Assembly: GCA_023428245.1 (NCBI GenBank)
Contig: JAEYYX010000055.1
Location: 62,001 to 126,000 of the forward strand
DNA length: 64,000 nucleotides
Source: Pseudomonadota bacterium
Lineage (GTDB): Bacteria > Myxococcota_A > Polyangia > Polyangiales > Polyangiaceae
Direction of reading: 5' to 3'
Shown here: positions 31,173 to 40,327 of the stretch, piece after piece
Layout of the letters: every line of letters begins with the position of its first letter
Numbering within the stretch: position 1 is the stretch's first letter
Translations under genes and position numbers: made by a program
The notes under the pieces: generated by a model
Seen by the model: the letters and a program-made list of their open reading frames with translations, nothing else
Databases searched by the model: none
Told to the model about the DNA's origin: nothing

Positions 31173-32675
31173 ATGGGTTTCCCTCTCGATCTCGCGCTGC
31201 GCTACATGCGCTCGAAAAAGCGAGCTTCCATCTCGCTTGGGACCTTCTTTGCCATCGCCGGCGTTGCGCTTGGCGTTGCTGGGCTCGCCACGGCGATCAG
31301 CGTAACCGGCGGTTTTCGGAAGCAGTTCCAGGACAAGGTTCTCGGGGTCAACGCGCACGTACTAGTGCTCAAGCGTTCAAGTTACTTCGGGGAGTACCGC
31401 GAGCTCATTGAGAAAATTCAGGCTCTTCCGGAGGTTGTGGGCATCGCCCCTTTCACGATCAACCCGATGATGGTGACCAAGGGGAACAAGACGGCGACAG
31501 GGGTGCTCCTGAAAGGCGTCGAACCGGGAGGCATCGAGAAGGTGCTCGATCTACCCAAGTACATGCAGGAGGGCAGTCTAGAGGGATTGCGTCTCCCTGG
31601 CTCGAAGCCCCCGCTGCCGAAGGCTCTGACGATTCGGCCCTCCAAGAAGAAGAAAGAGGACGCCGGCTCCCTGCTCGAGGAAGTCGCGAAACTCATCGCC
31701 GAAGAGGAGAGTGGAGAGCGTGAGGCCGAAGAGGTTTCGAAGGAGCTAGCGCTCTCGGCCGATGCTCCACGGGGCAGCATCGTGCCGGCCAAGGGCTATG
31801 ACTCGACGCTCCCGGATGACGACCTGCTGCCGGCGGAGCTCGACCCCGATCCCTGCCAAGTGGGCAGCCAAATTTTGCCAGGAATCGTCATCGGACGCAC
31901 GTTGAGCCGGAACCTGAAGGCGGCCCTCGGCGATTGTATTCAGGTCACCTCGCCCACGATCGGGTTCTCCTTTTCATCGGATGGAGTGCGGGCGCCGATC
32001 GCCAAACAGTTCCGCGTGATCGGGATCTTCGAGGCAGGCTTCGATCAATACGACGCCAAGCTCGTTTACGCCGACCTGCACCAGGCGCAGGAGTTCTACG
32101 ACTCGGGCGACAGCGTGACCGGCATCGAGATGCGCATCCAGGATGTCGACCGCGCGAAACAGGTCTCAGCCGAAGTTTCAAAGCTTCTCGAAGGGTCGCT
32201 CCTCTACACGATGGACTGGGAAGAGCTGAACCACGGGCTCTTCACCGCTCTGCACATCCAACAGATCGTGATGAGCATCGTCTTGGGCTTCATCATCGTG
32301 CTCGCGGCGTTCACTGTGATCGCGACGCTCATCATGATCGTGCTCGACAAGCGACGCGAGATCGCGGTGCTCAAGGCCATGGGCGCGAGTGATTCAGCGA
32401 TCCTCCGTGCGTTCCTCTATCAGGGCGGAATCATTGGGGTCGCGGGAGGTATCGTTGGGCTAGTAATCGCTTTCGGGGTCTGTTCGACGCTGACTCGCGT
32501 CTCTCTGCCCCTCGATCCGAAGGTCTATTTCATCTCGAGCTTGCCTGTCGACATGCAGCCGATGAACTTCGTGCTCGTCTTTGTGTTCGCGGTGTTCGTG
32601 TCGGTGGCGGCGACGATTTGGCCTGCGCGTCACGCCGCGCGTCTGCGCCCTGTCGACGCGTTCCGTGAGCAGTGA
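31173..32675 (+). CDS. LolC/LolE-type ABC transporter permease (FtsX family)
   Basis: A 500-residue permease with one N-terminal helix, a large periplasmic domain and three C-terminal helices ending in an FtsX core (REIAVLKAMGAS). It resembles LolC/LolE, which extract lipoproteins from the inner membrane for delivery to the outer membrane. It is about 90 residues longer than usual because of a Lys/Glu-rich segment at about residues 155-240 within the periplasmic domain. No lolD ATPase is adjacent. An in-frame stop directly upstream fixes the ATG at 31173. It is divergent from the PEGA kinase. Confidence 0.87.
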   Translation: MGFPLDLALRYMRSKKRASISLGTFFAIAGVALGVAGLATAISVTGGFRKQFQDKVLGVNAHVLVLKRSSYFGEYRELIEKIQALPEVVGIAPFTINPMMVTKGNKTATGVLLKGVEPGGIEKVLDLPKYMQEGSLEGLRLPGSKPPLPKALTIRPSKKKKEDAGSLLEEVAKLIAEEESGEREAEEVSKELALSADAPRGSIVPAKGYDSTLPDDDLLPAELDPDPCQVGSQILPGIVIGRTLSRNLKAALGDCIQVTSPTIGFSFSSDGVRAPIAKQFRVIGIFEAGFDQYDAKLVYADLHQAQEFYDSGDSVTGIEMRIQDVDRAKQVSAEVSKLLEGSLLYTMDWEELNHGLFTALHIQQIVMSIVLGFIIVLAAFTVIATLIMIVLDKRREIAVLKAMGASDSAILRAFLYQGGIIGVAGGIVGLVIAFGVCSTLTRVSLPLDPKVYFISSLPVDMQPMNFVLVFVFAVFVSVAATIWPARHAARLRPVDAFREQ

Positions 32676-32680
32676 GCTCG

Positions 32681-32699
32681 GGGCCCTTGATAAGGGCCC
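32681..32699. terminator. Short hairpin between convergent genes
   Basis: A perfect 8-bp stem (32681-32688 with 32692-32699) and three-base loop lie between the convergent LolC/E-type gene and the membrane protein gene. No T-run follows on either strand, so its role as a terminator is only likely from position. Confidence 0.45.
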
Positions 32700-32720
32700 A
32701 GCCGCGCTGGCTCTTGGAGC

Positions 32721-33662
32721 TCAGACGGACCAGAAGGGCGGCGCGAAGTGTCCTTCGAGCCAGCTCAGGTAGCCGCCGAAGGCGTCGATGCAGTTCGGGA
32801 AACCGGGGACCAAAAACGAGAGGGCGTAGGGAGCCAGAACCAAGACGAAGAACGCGAGACGCGGAAAGCGCGGCCAGAGTCGCTCGGCGACTGCGCCATG
32901 GATCGAGAGCGCGGCGGACAAGACGAGCACGAAGAGTGCAGCGTGGACGGGCCCTCCGAGGCCTCCGGGCAGCTCCCGAAGAGAGACATTCGTCATTTCC
33001 GCGCGGATAAATCCGGGCAGAACGCCGACCAACGTGAGGAGGGCGAGGGCGATGAAGAGGCCGAGCGCGCGTGGAGCGAGGGCTTCAAGGCTCCATTTCG
33101 CCCTCGATCCGGAGGGCTCCTCTTTGGCCTTCTGCTCCGCGGTCTTCGACTCGATCTTCGGCGTCACCCGAGGCGTCTTCCGCGTGAGTCGATTGATGAG
33201 CGGCATCCCGAGCACAAGGAAGAAGAGCGGGAGCAGGCCTCGCCACTGTTCTGGAACGTGAGGCGCGAGAGCGGGCGCCGCGCTTGTCGTGAACGCCATG
33301 AGCCCGATGAACAGGAACGTGAACAGGAACCAGCTTCGCCCGTGGCGCTCGGGCCGAAGTCGGATGAGCTCGAGCGTGCCGCCGAGCCCTAGGGCGAGAG
33401 CCGAGTAGACGAGGACAGGCAGAACGAAGAAGCGTGCAACATCAGGGGCGCCAATACGCTCCGCAACCACGGGCGCGACAAAGCCGGCAGCGCCTAAGAA
33501 GAGGGCGCTGAGCCGTAGCCCCAAATACGACCAGCTCCGGCGCGCCTTCTTGGTGCTCGCGATTCCTTCCCGGAGCATGGCGAGACCCTCCGAGCGCTCC
33601 GGCTGAGGAGCCATGGAGCTATAGAGGTCCACATGGGGCTGAACGGGCGAGGGGCCGGCCAT
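32721..33662 (-). CDS. Multi-pass membrane protein of unknown function
   Basis: I do not recognise the family. The 313-residue product (from ATG at 33662) has a soluble N-terminus of about 40 residues, about eight predicted helices in two groups, and a charged cytoplasmic segment rich in Lys and Glu between them (about residues 165-195). The last residues (GFPNCIDAFGGYLSWLEGHF) resemble the ends of Yip1-type membrane proteins, but the match is weak. The open frame continues upstream to 33893, but that part overlaps the divergent gene and lacks coding character. Confidence 0.7.
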   Translation of the reverse strand: MAGPSPVQPHVDLYSSMAPQPERSEGLAMLREGIASTKKARRSWSYLGLRLSALFLGAAGFVAPVVAERIGAPDVARFFVLPVLVYSALALGLGGTLELIRLRPERHGRSWFLFTFLFIGLMAFTTSAAPALAPHVPEQWRGLLPLFFLVLGMPLINRLTRKTPRVTPKIESKTAEQKAKEEPSGSRAKWSLEALAPRALGLFIALALLTLVGVLPGFIRAEMTNVSLRELPGGLGGPVHAALFVLVLSAALSIHGAVAERLWPRFPRLAFFVLVLAPYALSFLVPGFPNCIDAFGGYLSWLEGHFAPPFWSV

Positions 33663-33714
33663 GGCTGGCAAATACGCTAGCAGCTCTAGGAGTTGAAATC
33701 TCGGCCCCTTTGGG

Positions 33715-34386
33715 GTGATGCTCCTCGCCCCCATGGCCTCTGCCGCGCCCCAAGAAAGCCCCCGCTCCGAGAAGACTCGTTCGATCCCGAGCGAAGCGGA
33801 GCTCGATGCCCCCTCACGGCAGACCCTCTGGATGCTCGGAATCATGGCCTCTGCGACCTTGGCGATGTGGGTGATGGGCCGAGTCGCCTGCAACTATCAT
33901 GTGCCGGGCGAGAGCTTGACCCCCCGAGCCCTCAGCGCCGAGGAGCGGAGTAAGTCCGCGAAAGACGCGGCCATGGAATTTGCTCGCGCGATCGAAGCCG
34001 GTGATTTCGCTACGGCGCGCTTGGTCGCTACGGGGGCCGCGCTCTCCTTCGTTGAGGAGCAAGAGAAGGCTTGTTCGGATTGTGCTGCTCGGCAGAGCGC
34101 GAAGCAGTCGATCCGTATGGTTGGTGTCGTCAACGAGGACAGCGGCAAAGAAGGCTACGTGACCGTTACCGTGCAAGGCGGAGCTCGCGGACAGCAGAAG
34201 ACCCTGCTTCACGTGGTGCGCGGGCCGAAGTCGTTCCAGGTGAGTGAGGTGCTGCCGCCCGATACCAAGGTTCCGAAGCTTGAACGCCCGACGAGGGTCG
34301 AGGCACACAAGGGAACGAGTGCAGTTCCACCGCTTCTGCGTCGCCCGAGCGAACCGACCTCGAGTTCGAGCGACGAGAAGCCGTGA
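33715..34386 (+). CDS. Membrane-anchored protein of unknown function
   Basis: A 223-residue protein with a charged N-terminus, one helix at about residues 38-58 (LWMLGIMASATLAMWVMG), and a soluble domain that resembles small ligand- or stress-sensing folds with a CSDC pair near 120-123. The C-terminus is Ser/Pro/Lys-rich. A GTG at 33715 and an ATG at 33718 are adjacent possible starts. It is divergent from the membrane protein gene across about 50 bases. No function can be assigned. Confidence 0.68.
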   Translation: MMLLAPMASAAPQESPRSEKTRSIPSEAELDAPSRQTLWMLGIMASATLAMWVMGRVACNYHVPGESLTPRALSAEERSKSAKDAAMEFARAIEAGDFATARLVATGAALSFVEEQEKACSDCAARQSAKQSIRMVGVVNEDSGKEGYVTVTVQGGARGQQKTLLHVVRGPKSFQVSEVLPPDTKVPKLERPTRVEAHKGTSAVPPLLRRPSEPTSSSSDEKP

Positions 34387-34401
34387 TCGGCGAAAGAGGG
34401 C

Positions 34402-34905
34402 TCAGTTCGGATTGAGCCAGGTGCGGATCGTCGACGCTCCAGCGGGCCCGACATGGACATCGAGCACCTGTCCATTTGCGTCGAGCAGCGTGTAAGTCGG
34501 GAGGGCTTCGATGCGAAATGCTCGGGAGAAGGAGCCGTCGTCGTCCGTGAGGATGCGGTGGCGAATCGGCCAGGAGTGAGCGGCGCGCTGAAGGGCGTCG
34601 ATCGATTCGTCCACGCTCACGACGACTACATCGATCGGCGCTTCCGCTCCCATTTCGAATAGTGCCTCAAGGTGCACGTTGGAGCGTTTGCACGCTCCGC
34701 ACCAGCTAGCGACAGCGGCGACCAGGAGCGGCCGACCGTTCGGCTTCAAGAGCTCGGTGTCACCGCTCGGAGTCTTGAGGTAGAGAGGATCGATCCGGGA
34801 GCCGGTCTCGGCGCCGGAGGACTGTTGGCGCACGAGGCTCCAAATGACGGCGACGAACGTGAGGACGAACACGACGTCGAAGATCCGGGCGAGCACGCGT
34901 TTCAT
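34402..34905 (-). CDS. Thioredoxin-like (TlpA/ResA-type) membrane-anchored protein
   Basis: A 167-residue protein with an N-terminal membrane anchor (about residues 8-27) and a thioredoxin-like domain carrying the redox motif WCGAC, then VVVVSVDES and a cis-Pro region LPTYTLLD. It is expected to reduce or oxidise disulfides in the periplasm, such as in cytochrome c maturation. The ATG at 34905 is chosen because the anchor follows directly; the frame upstream lacks coding signal. Confidence 0.83.
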   Translation of the reverse strand: MKRVLARIFDVVFVLTFVAVIWSLVRQQSSGAETGSRIDPLYLKTPSGDTELLKPNGRPLLVAAVASWCGACKRSNVHLEALFEMGAEAPIDVVVVSVDESIDALQRAAHSWPIRHRILTDDDGSFSRAFRIEALPTYTLLDANGQVLDVHVGPAGASTIRTWLNPN

Positions 34906-35016
34906 CAGGATCCGACCGAAGTGAGCACGACATCCGAAGAGGAGGGGCCTCGCCGACGCGGGAGGTGAGCCCTTCTCTCTGAAACCACTTGAGCGCCTGG
35001 ACAATTCCCGAGGGCC

Positions 35017-35041
35017 CCCCCGGCCGCGACCGGGCCGGGGG
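35017..35041. repeat. GC-rich hairpin sharing its stem with the one at 54717
   Basis: A 9-bp stem CCCCCGGCC/GGCCGGGGG with a 7-base loop lies in the 169-base gap between the OmpA-type and thioredoxin-like genes. The identical stem with a different 7-base loop occurs at 54717-54741. No T-run is adjacent. Confidence 0.5.
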
Positions 35042-35074
35042 CAGGATCCCAATCTTTTCGGAGGTCTTTGGGGC

Positions 35075-35923
35075 TTAGAGCATCGACTTCAGGTCGAGCA
35101 TCTCTTCGACGTTCGGGAGCAGAACCAGCTCAACACGTCGATTCTGCTGCTTGCCTTCCGGCTTGTCGTTCGACTCCACCGGATCGGTATCGCCGTAGCC
35201 AGCGAGGTGAAGATGCTTCGGGTCGAGCCCTCCGCCCTTCTGCGCTACCGGTGCCACCAGGGCCAAGAGGACTGAGCGCGCGCGCATCGCCGACAGGCCC
35301 CAGTTGTCTCCAAACTTCCCGCCGCGGAGCGGTGCCGAGTCGGTGTGACCTGCGACCTGGAAGAAACGGCTCATGAGCTGATTGTCGGTGCGGATGACCT
35401 CCGCGACGGCGAGGACGACGTCGAGACCTTCGTCGCGCAGCTGGTCGCTGCCGGACGCGAACAGGACGTCGCCCGGCAGACGAATCACCATACGGTTGTG
35501 GCGGATTTCGACCTTCAGGCCGAGGCTCACGAGCTTCTTCAGCTTCGCCTGAAGCGCCTCGAATCGTGAGCGGATCTGCTCGAGCTGCTCCGCGCGGCGT
35601 CGATATTCGTCGACCGCAGCCTGGAGCTGCTCCACGTCCTTTGCCAGACGCTCTTTCTCGGTTGTGCCTTGCTCGAGCTCGCTCGTGATTTGGTCGAGGT
35701 TCACGCCCATCTCCTTGAGGCGTGCAGAGAGCTCGGCGACGCGAAGCTTGGTCGCAGCCAGCTCTTCTTCGAGCTGTTCCCGTTGGCTCTTCTCGTCGTT
35801 GTATTGGTTCTCGAGCTTGCCGTATTTGTCGAGCTGCGCCTGCCACTCGGACTCAGAATGTCCGCAACCCACTGCAGCGAGCGCCAAGACGAGGGCGCAG
35901 AGCTTTCGGTTCAATCTTCTCAT
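35075..35923 (-). CDS. OmpA-family peptidoglycan-binding lipoprotein with coiled coil
   Basis: A 282-residue lipoprotein: signal peptide with Cys20 in AAVGC, a coiled coil at about residues 25-135 rich in Glu, Gln, Leu and Arg heptads, and a C-terminal OmpA-like domain with VAGHTDSAPLRG and the NRRVELVL end. It is expected to tether the outer membrane to peptidoglycan. ATG at 35923 is selected for the signal peptide. It is divergent from the PhoB-type regulator gene, with 148 bases between starts. The architecture resembles MotB-like or Pal-like periplasmic proteins, but no membrane-channel helix is present. Confidence 0.88.
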   Translation of the reverse strand: MRRLNRKLCALVLALAAVGCGHSESEWQAQLDKYGKLENQYNDEKSQREQLEEELAATKLRVAELSARLKEMGVNLDQITSELEQGTTEKERLAKDVEQLQAAVDEYRRRAEQLEQIRSRFEALQAKLKKLVSLGLKVEIRHNRMVIRLPGDVLFASGSDQLRDEGLDVVLAVAEVIRTDNQLMSRFFQVAGHTDSAPLRGGKFGDNWGLSAMRARSVLLALVAPVAQKGGGLDPKHLHLAGYGDTDPVESNDKPEGKQQNRRVELVLLPNVEEMLDLKSML

Positions 35924-36071
35924 GCCTCGATTCCTCCAAGGATTTCTCGGGGCGGCCGCGTGGGGCTTTCCCGGGTCGCGGGACGATACAGATCCCGGGG
36001 CGAGGGGGGAAGGGGCCGCGCTTCCGCCATGGAGCATTGGGCCGGGTTCAGCTAGGGAGGAAAGGAAGCTC

Positions 36072-36785
36072 ATGGCACGCATCGCTGTCATCGAAGACGA
36101 AGCCGACCTCAGCCACGTGATTGAATTCAACCTGGTTCAGTCCGGGCACGAGGTGCGCGTCGCCGAAAATGGGCGGGCCGGACTCGAACTGATCCGGAGC
36201 TTCAAGCCGGACGTGGCGCTCCTCGATGTGATGTTGCCCGAGATGAGCGGGCTCGAGGTCTGTCGCCAGCTCAAGTCGGCGCCGGAGACGAGAGGGATCT
36301 TAGTCTTGATGCTCACCGCGCGGGGGGACGAGATCGATCGTGTGGTGGGCTTCGAGATGGGCGCGGACGACTATGTCGTCAAACCGTTCTCGGTGCGCGA
36401 GCTCGTGCTTCGGGTTACTGCCCTCTTGCGCAGAATTGCAGAGCCGAAGGGTCTGCCCGAAGGGCTCATTACGTTCGGACACTTGAAGCTCGACCTCGAA
36501 GCGCACAGGGCTTGGGTTCAAGGAGCCGAGGTTGAACTGACGGCGCTCGAGTTTCGGCTTCTGACGTTACTTTATGAGCGGCGCGACCGGGTGCAGTCCC
36601 GTTCGACATTGCTCGACGTGGTGTGGGGGATTTCGGCGGAGGTCACAACCAGGACCGTCGACACCCACGTCAAACGTCTGCGGGAGAAGCTCGGAGCGGC
36701 GCGCGACTATGTCGAAACGGTTCGAGGCGTTGGCTATCGGTTTGTTGCAGATCCGGCGGAAGCTAGCAGCGGGAGCGGGTCATGA
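36072..36785 (+). CDS. Winged-helix response regulator, PhoB-like
   Basis: A 237-residue OmpR/PhoB-type regulator. The receiver domain has the acidic pair EDE near residue 7, the phosphorylated Asp in LLDVMLP (about residue 53), TAR and VKPF. The C-terminal winged helix (about 135-230) ends TRTVDTHVKRLREKLG...VRGVGYRF. A good Shine-Dalgarno (AGGAAAGG) precedes the ATG at 36072. The gene overlaps the histidine kinase by four bases (ATGA), so the two form a pair. The signal may be phosphate, judging by PhoB/PhoR similarity, but no pst or pho genes are adjacent. Confidence 0.92.
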   Translation: MARIAVIEDEADLSHVIEFNLVQSGHEVRVAENGRAGLELIRSFKPDVALLDVMLPEMSGLEVCRQLKSAPETRGILVLMLTARGDEIDRVVGFEMGADDYVVKPFSVRELVLRVTALLRRIAEPKGLPEGLITFGHLKLDLEAHRAWVQGAEVELTALEFRLLTLLYERRDRVQSRSTLLDVVWGISAEVTTRTVDTHVKRLREKLGAARDYVETVRGVGYRFVADPAEASSGSGS

Positions 36786-38620
36786 ACGCGGTTTCTTCAG
36801 AACATTCTTCGTCCGCTGGACGCGCGCTCACCCTCAAGGGCCGCCTGCTCGGGATCTGCGCCCTCACGCTCCTCGGTGCACTATCGGTATCGGGCGTACT
36901 CGTCAGCATGGAGCTCGCGGAGCGCGCCGAGCGGCGTGCGGTTTCCGACCTCCACAGTCGCCTCTCGGTGGTCACTCTGTGGGCCGACGCCGCGCCCATT
37001 CGGGATCCAGCAGCCTGGGACGCCTTGGCTCATGCGCTCGCCGAGCGGGCGAAGGCGCGTGTCTCCTTTATCGCCGACGATGGACGGTTGCTCGGCGACT
37101 CGACGTTTGATCCTGAGGAGCTCGCGAGCGCCGAGAATCAGCGCACGCGTCCCGAGGTGCATGCGGCGCTCCGCGGCGAATGGCGGAGTGTGATTCGACG
37201 CGCTGACGAGAGTAGCGAGAAGCTCCGGTATGTTGCGGCTCCTTTGCGGGCCGACGGACGCGTCGTCGCCGTCGCTCGTTTGGCGGCGCCGGTCGCGGAG
37301 ACAGAAGAGCTCAAGTCCTTACGGAATACGCTCATTTTTTCGGCGGCTCTGGCGCTTCTCTTTGGGCTCGCCGTAGCTTGGGGGCTATTGCGCGCGGTTT
37401 TTCGGCCGGCTCGGCAGCTGACCGAGGTAGCTTCGAGGATGGCCGAGGGCGATTTGAGCGCTCGCGCGCGCGTCGAAGGCGTCTTGGAATATGAGGAGCT
37501 CGGGGCGGCGCTGGAGCAGCTCGGCCAGGGTCACTCCAGGACGCTCGAGGCGCTGCGCCAAGAGCGTGATCGCTTGCGCGGCATATTGTCGAGCATGGAC
37601 GAGGGCGTGCTTTTCCTCGACGAAGATCGGCGCATCGCGCTCATCAACCCGAAGCTTCGCGAGATGCTGCTGATTCAGGGAGACGTGAGGAGCCGCACAG
37701 TGCTCGAAGCGATTCGGCACGCCGATCTCGACGAGTTGATCGACGAGGCCTTTGACGACGAGGGCGGAGGCGGTCCGATCCAAGGTGAGATTCACGTAAG
37801 CGGCATCATGCCGCGCCAGGTCCTGGTGCGAGCTCAGCGGCTCGAGGGTCCCGAGGTCGGGCTCGTGGCGATCTTCGTCGACGTGACGGAAACGCGCAGG
37901 CTCGAGAACTTACGACGAGAGTTCGTCGCCAATGTGTCCCATGAACTCCGCACTCCTGTGACCTCCGTATGTTCGGCGTCCGAGACGCTCGCGATCCTGC
38001 TTGAGGACGATGAGGAGCCGAAGCGCAAGTTCCTCGACATCATCTCGCGCAACGCCGCGCGCATGAAGGCGCTCGTCGAAGATCTTCTCGATCTATCACG
38101 GATCGAATCTCGGCAGTTCAGCCTCACCCTTGAGATCGTTGAGGTCTCTGAGATCGTCGAGTCGGTTCTGCGTTTGCATGCGGGGAGCGCTGAGAAGCGG
38201 CGCGTGGAGGTTGTCTCTCGAGTAGAGAAGGCGTTTCCGTCCGTGCGGATTGACCGAAAGGCGCTCGAGCACGTGCTATCGAACCTCGTCGACAACGCGG
38301 TCAAGTACGCAGGTGAAGGGAGACACGTCGAGGTTTCCGCCGAGAGGGACGCCGGCTTCGCCCGCATCTCGGTGAAAGACGACGGGCCGGGCATCGAGGA
38401 GCGGCACTTGCCGCGTCTCTTCGAGCGTTTCTATCGCGTGGACGCGGGGCGCTCCCGCGCGGTAGGGGGGACCGGGCTTGGCCTCTCGATTGTGAAGAAC
38501 CTCGTCGAGTCCATGTCCGGGAGCGTCTCCGTGAAGAGCGCGGTCGGCTCTGGGACGACTTTCATCGTTAGAGTGCCGCTCGCGCGCGGCTCTGACTCGG
38601 TCGCTGCTGAGCGAGCGTAA
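36782..38620 (+). CDS. Sensor histidine kinase, PhoR-like
   Basis: A 612-residue membrane kinase, partner of the preceding regulator. Two helices (about 18-40 and 178-200) flank a periplasmic sensing segment. Then come a HAMP linker, a PAS-like domain (about 265-375), the HisKA phosphoacceptor (FVANVSHELRTPVT, about residues 380-393) and an ATPase domain with N, G1 (DDGPGI), F and G2 (GGTGLGLSIVK) boxes. It is longer than a typical PhoR because of the large periplasmic domain. The gene starts inside the regulator stop. Confidence 0.92.
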   Translation: MNAVSSEHSSSAGRALTLKGRLLGICALTLLGALSVSGVLVSMELAERAERRAVSDLHSRLSVVTLWADAAPIRDPAAWDALAHALAERAKARVSFIADDGRLLGDSTFDPEELASAENQRTRPEVHAALRGEWRSVIRRADESSEKLRYVAAPLRADGRVVAVARLAAPVAETEELKSLRNTLIFSAALALLFGLAVAWGLLRAVFRPARQLTEVASRMAEGDLSARARVEGVLEYEELGAALEQLGQGHSRTLEALRQERDRLRGILSSMDEGVLFLDEDRRIALINPKLREMLLIQGDVRSRTVLEAIRHADLDELIDEAFDDEGGGGPIQGEIHVSGIMPRQVLVRAQRLEGPEVGLVAIFVDVTETRRLENLRREFVANVSHELRTPVTSVCSASETLAILLEDDEEPKRKFLDIISRNAARMKALVEDLLDLSRIESRQFSLTLEIVEVSEIVESVLRLHAGSAEKRRVEVVSRVEKAFPSVRIDRKALEHVLSNLVDNAVKYAGEGRHVEVSAERDAGFARISVKDDGPGIEERHLPRLFERFYRVDAGRSRAVGGTGLGLSIVKNLVESMSGSVSVKSAVGSGTTFIVRVPLARGSDSVAAERA

Positions 38621-38662
38621 GCCCTTTTCCTGGGGCGCGCGCCTCATGTAGGCTGAGCGCGC

Positions 38663-40327
38663 ATGGCGAACATCGAAGCCCTCCCTCTTCTCCCCCAGGT
38701 AGCACAATACCAGGCGCTGGCCGCTGAAAAGGCGCGTCTCGACGGCGTAAGCCTTCGTGAACTGTTCGCGGCCGATCAGGGGCGGGCGACGAAGTTCAGC
38801 GCGAGCGGCGCCGGGATCTTCTTGGACTATTCGAAGAATCTCGTCGATGAGCGGACGATGACCCTTCTGGTTGAGCTGGCGAAAGCGAGGCGACTGCCTG
38901 AGGCGCGCGAGGCGATGTTCGAAGGCGCCAAGATCAACCTCACCGAGGGGCGCTCCGTCCTCCACACCGCGCTTCGTCTGCCTAAGGGTAAGAAGCTCGA
39001 GGTCGACGGCCAGGACGTCGTCCGCGATGTCCACGAAGTTCTCGAGCTGATGCGTATCTTCGCGGACAAGGTGCGGAAGGGAGAGCACCTCGGACACACC
39101 GGCAAGCGCATCAAGAACATCGTCAATATCGGCATCGGCGGCTCCGATCTCGGCCCACTGATGGCCTACGAAGCGCTCAAGAGTTACTCGACTCGCGAGT
39201 TCACGGTCCGCTTCATCTCAAACGTTGACGGCACCGATTTCGCGGAAAATACCCGAGATCTGGACATCGCCGAGACCCTCTTCGTCGTCTGCTCGAAGAC
39301 GTTCACGACCCTTGAGACCTTGGCGAATGCGCGTTTGGCCCGCGAGCTCGTCGTGTCTTGGTTTGAGTCGGAGGACGCTGTCGGCAAACATTTCGTCGCC
39401 GTCTCAACGAACCGCGACGCGGTGGTCAAGTTCGGCATTCAGCCGGAGAACATGTTCGGATTCTGGGACTGGGTCGGGGGACGCTACTCGTTCGAGTCGG
39501 CGATCGGTCTTTCGCTCATGCTTGCGATTGGCCCGGACCATTTCGACGAACTTCTCGGCGGGCTTCACGATATGGACGAACACTTTCGGACGGCCCCGCT
39601 CGAAGCGAACCTCCCAGTCATTCTAGCTCTGTTAGGCCTTTATTACAATAATTTCCACGGCGCCGCGAGCCACGCCGTCTTGCCCTACGACCAGTATCTG
39701 AAGCGGTTTCCCGCATACCTCCAGCAGCTCGACATGGAGAGCAATGGCAAGCGGGTGACCCGGGCCGGTCAGGCTGTCAGTTATGAGACAGGTCCGATCA
39801 TCTGGGGCGAACCCGGGACCAACGGGCAGCACGCCTTCTATCAGCTGATTCATCAGGGCACGAAGCTCGTCCCCGCCGATTTTATCGGCTTCGCCCGCAG
39901 CCATAACCCGCTTTCAGACGGCGACACGAAGATGCACGATCTGCTCATGGCGAACTACTTCGCTCAGACGGAGGCGCTCGCCTTTGGAAAGACGGAGGAG
40001 GAAGTCAAGGCCGAGGGGACTCGTGCCGATCTCGTGCCGCATCGTGTATTCCCAGGCAACCGTCCGACGAACTCTCTCTTGATCGAGCGCCTCACGCCCC
40101 ATGCGCTCGGGGCCCTTGTTGCGCTCTACGAGCACAAGGTTTTCGTTCAGGGCGTGCTCTGGGACGTCAACAGCTTTGATCAATGGGGCGTTGAACTCGG
40201 CAAGGTGCTCGCCGGGCGAATTGCCCCCGAGCTCAGCGCAAAGAGCGTCAATCTCAGACACGACGGTTCGACGAACCTCCTCATTCAGCGCTATCGAAAG
40301 CTCCGCGGCCTCTCCGATGCGAGCTGA
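38663..40327 (+). CDS. pgi: Glucose-6-phosphate isomerase
   Basis: Interconverts glucose 6-phosphate and fructose 6-phosphate in glycolysis and gluconeogenesis. The 554-residue protein has the usual length of the bacterial/eukaryotic-type enzyme. The family motifs NIGIGGSDLGP, TVRFISNVDGTD and a C-terminal FDQWGVELGK are present, together with GGRYSFESAIGL. It overlaps the start of the next gene by 11 bases, though functional linkage to peptide import is unlikely. Confidence 0.97.
   Translation: MANIEALPLLPQVAQYQALAAEKARLDGVSLRELFAADQGRATKFSASGAGIFLDYSKNLVDERTMTLLVELAKARRLPEAREAMFEGAKINLTEGRSVLHTALRLPKGKKLEVDGQDVVRDVHEVLELMRIFADKVRKGEHLGHTGKRIKNIVNIGIGGSDLGPLMAYEALKSYSTREFTVRFISNVDGTDFAENTRDLDIAETLFVVCSKTFTTLETLANARLARELVVSWFESEDAVGKHFVAVSTNRDAVVKFGIQPENMFGFWDWVGGRYSFESAIGLSLMLAIGPDHFDELLGGLHDMDEHFRTAPLEANLPVILALLGLYYNNFHGAASHAVLPYDQYLKRFPAYLQQLDMESNGKRVTRAGQAVSYETGPIIWGEPGTNGQHAFYQLIHQGTKLVPADFIGFARSHNPLSDGDTKMHDLLMANYFAQTEALAFGKTEEEVKAEGTRADLVPHRVFPGNRPTNSLLIERLTPHALGALVALYEHKVFVQGVLWDVNSFDQWGVELGKVLAGRIAPELSAKSVNLRHDGSTNLLIQRYRKLRGLSDAS

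Noticed and set aside
35664..36071. In-frame upstream extension of the PhoB-like regulator
   Set aside because: The receiver domain begins at 36072 with a good ribosome site; the upstream residues run through the divergent OmpA-type gene.
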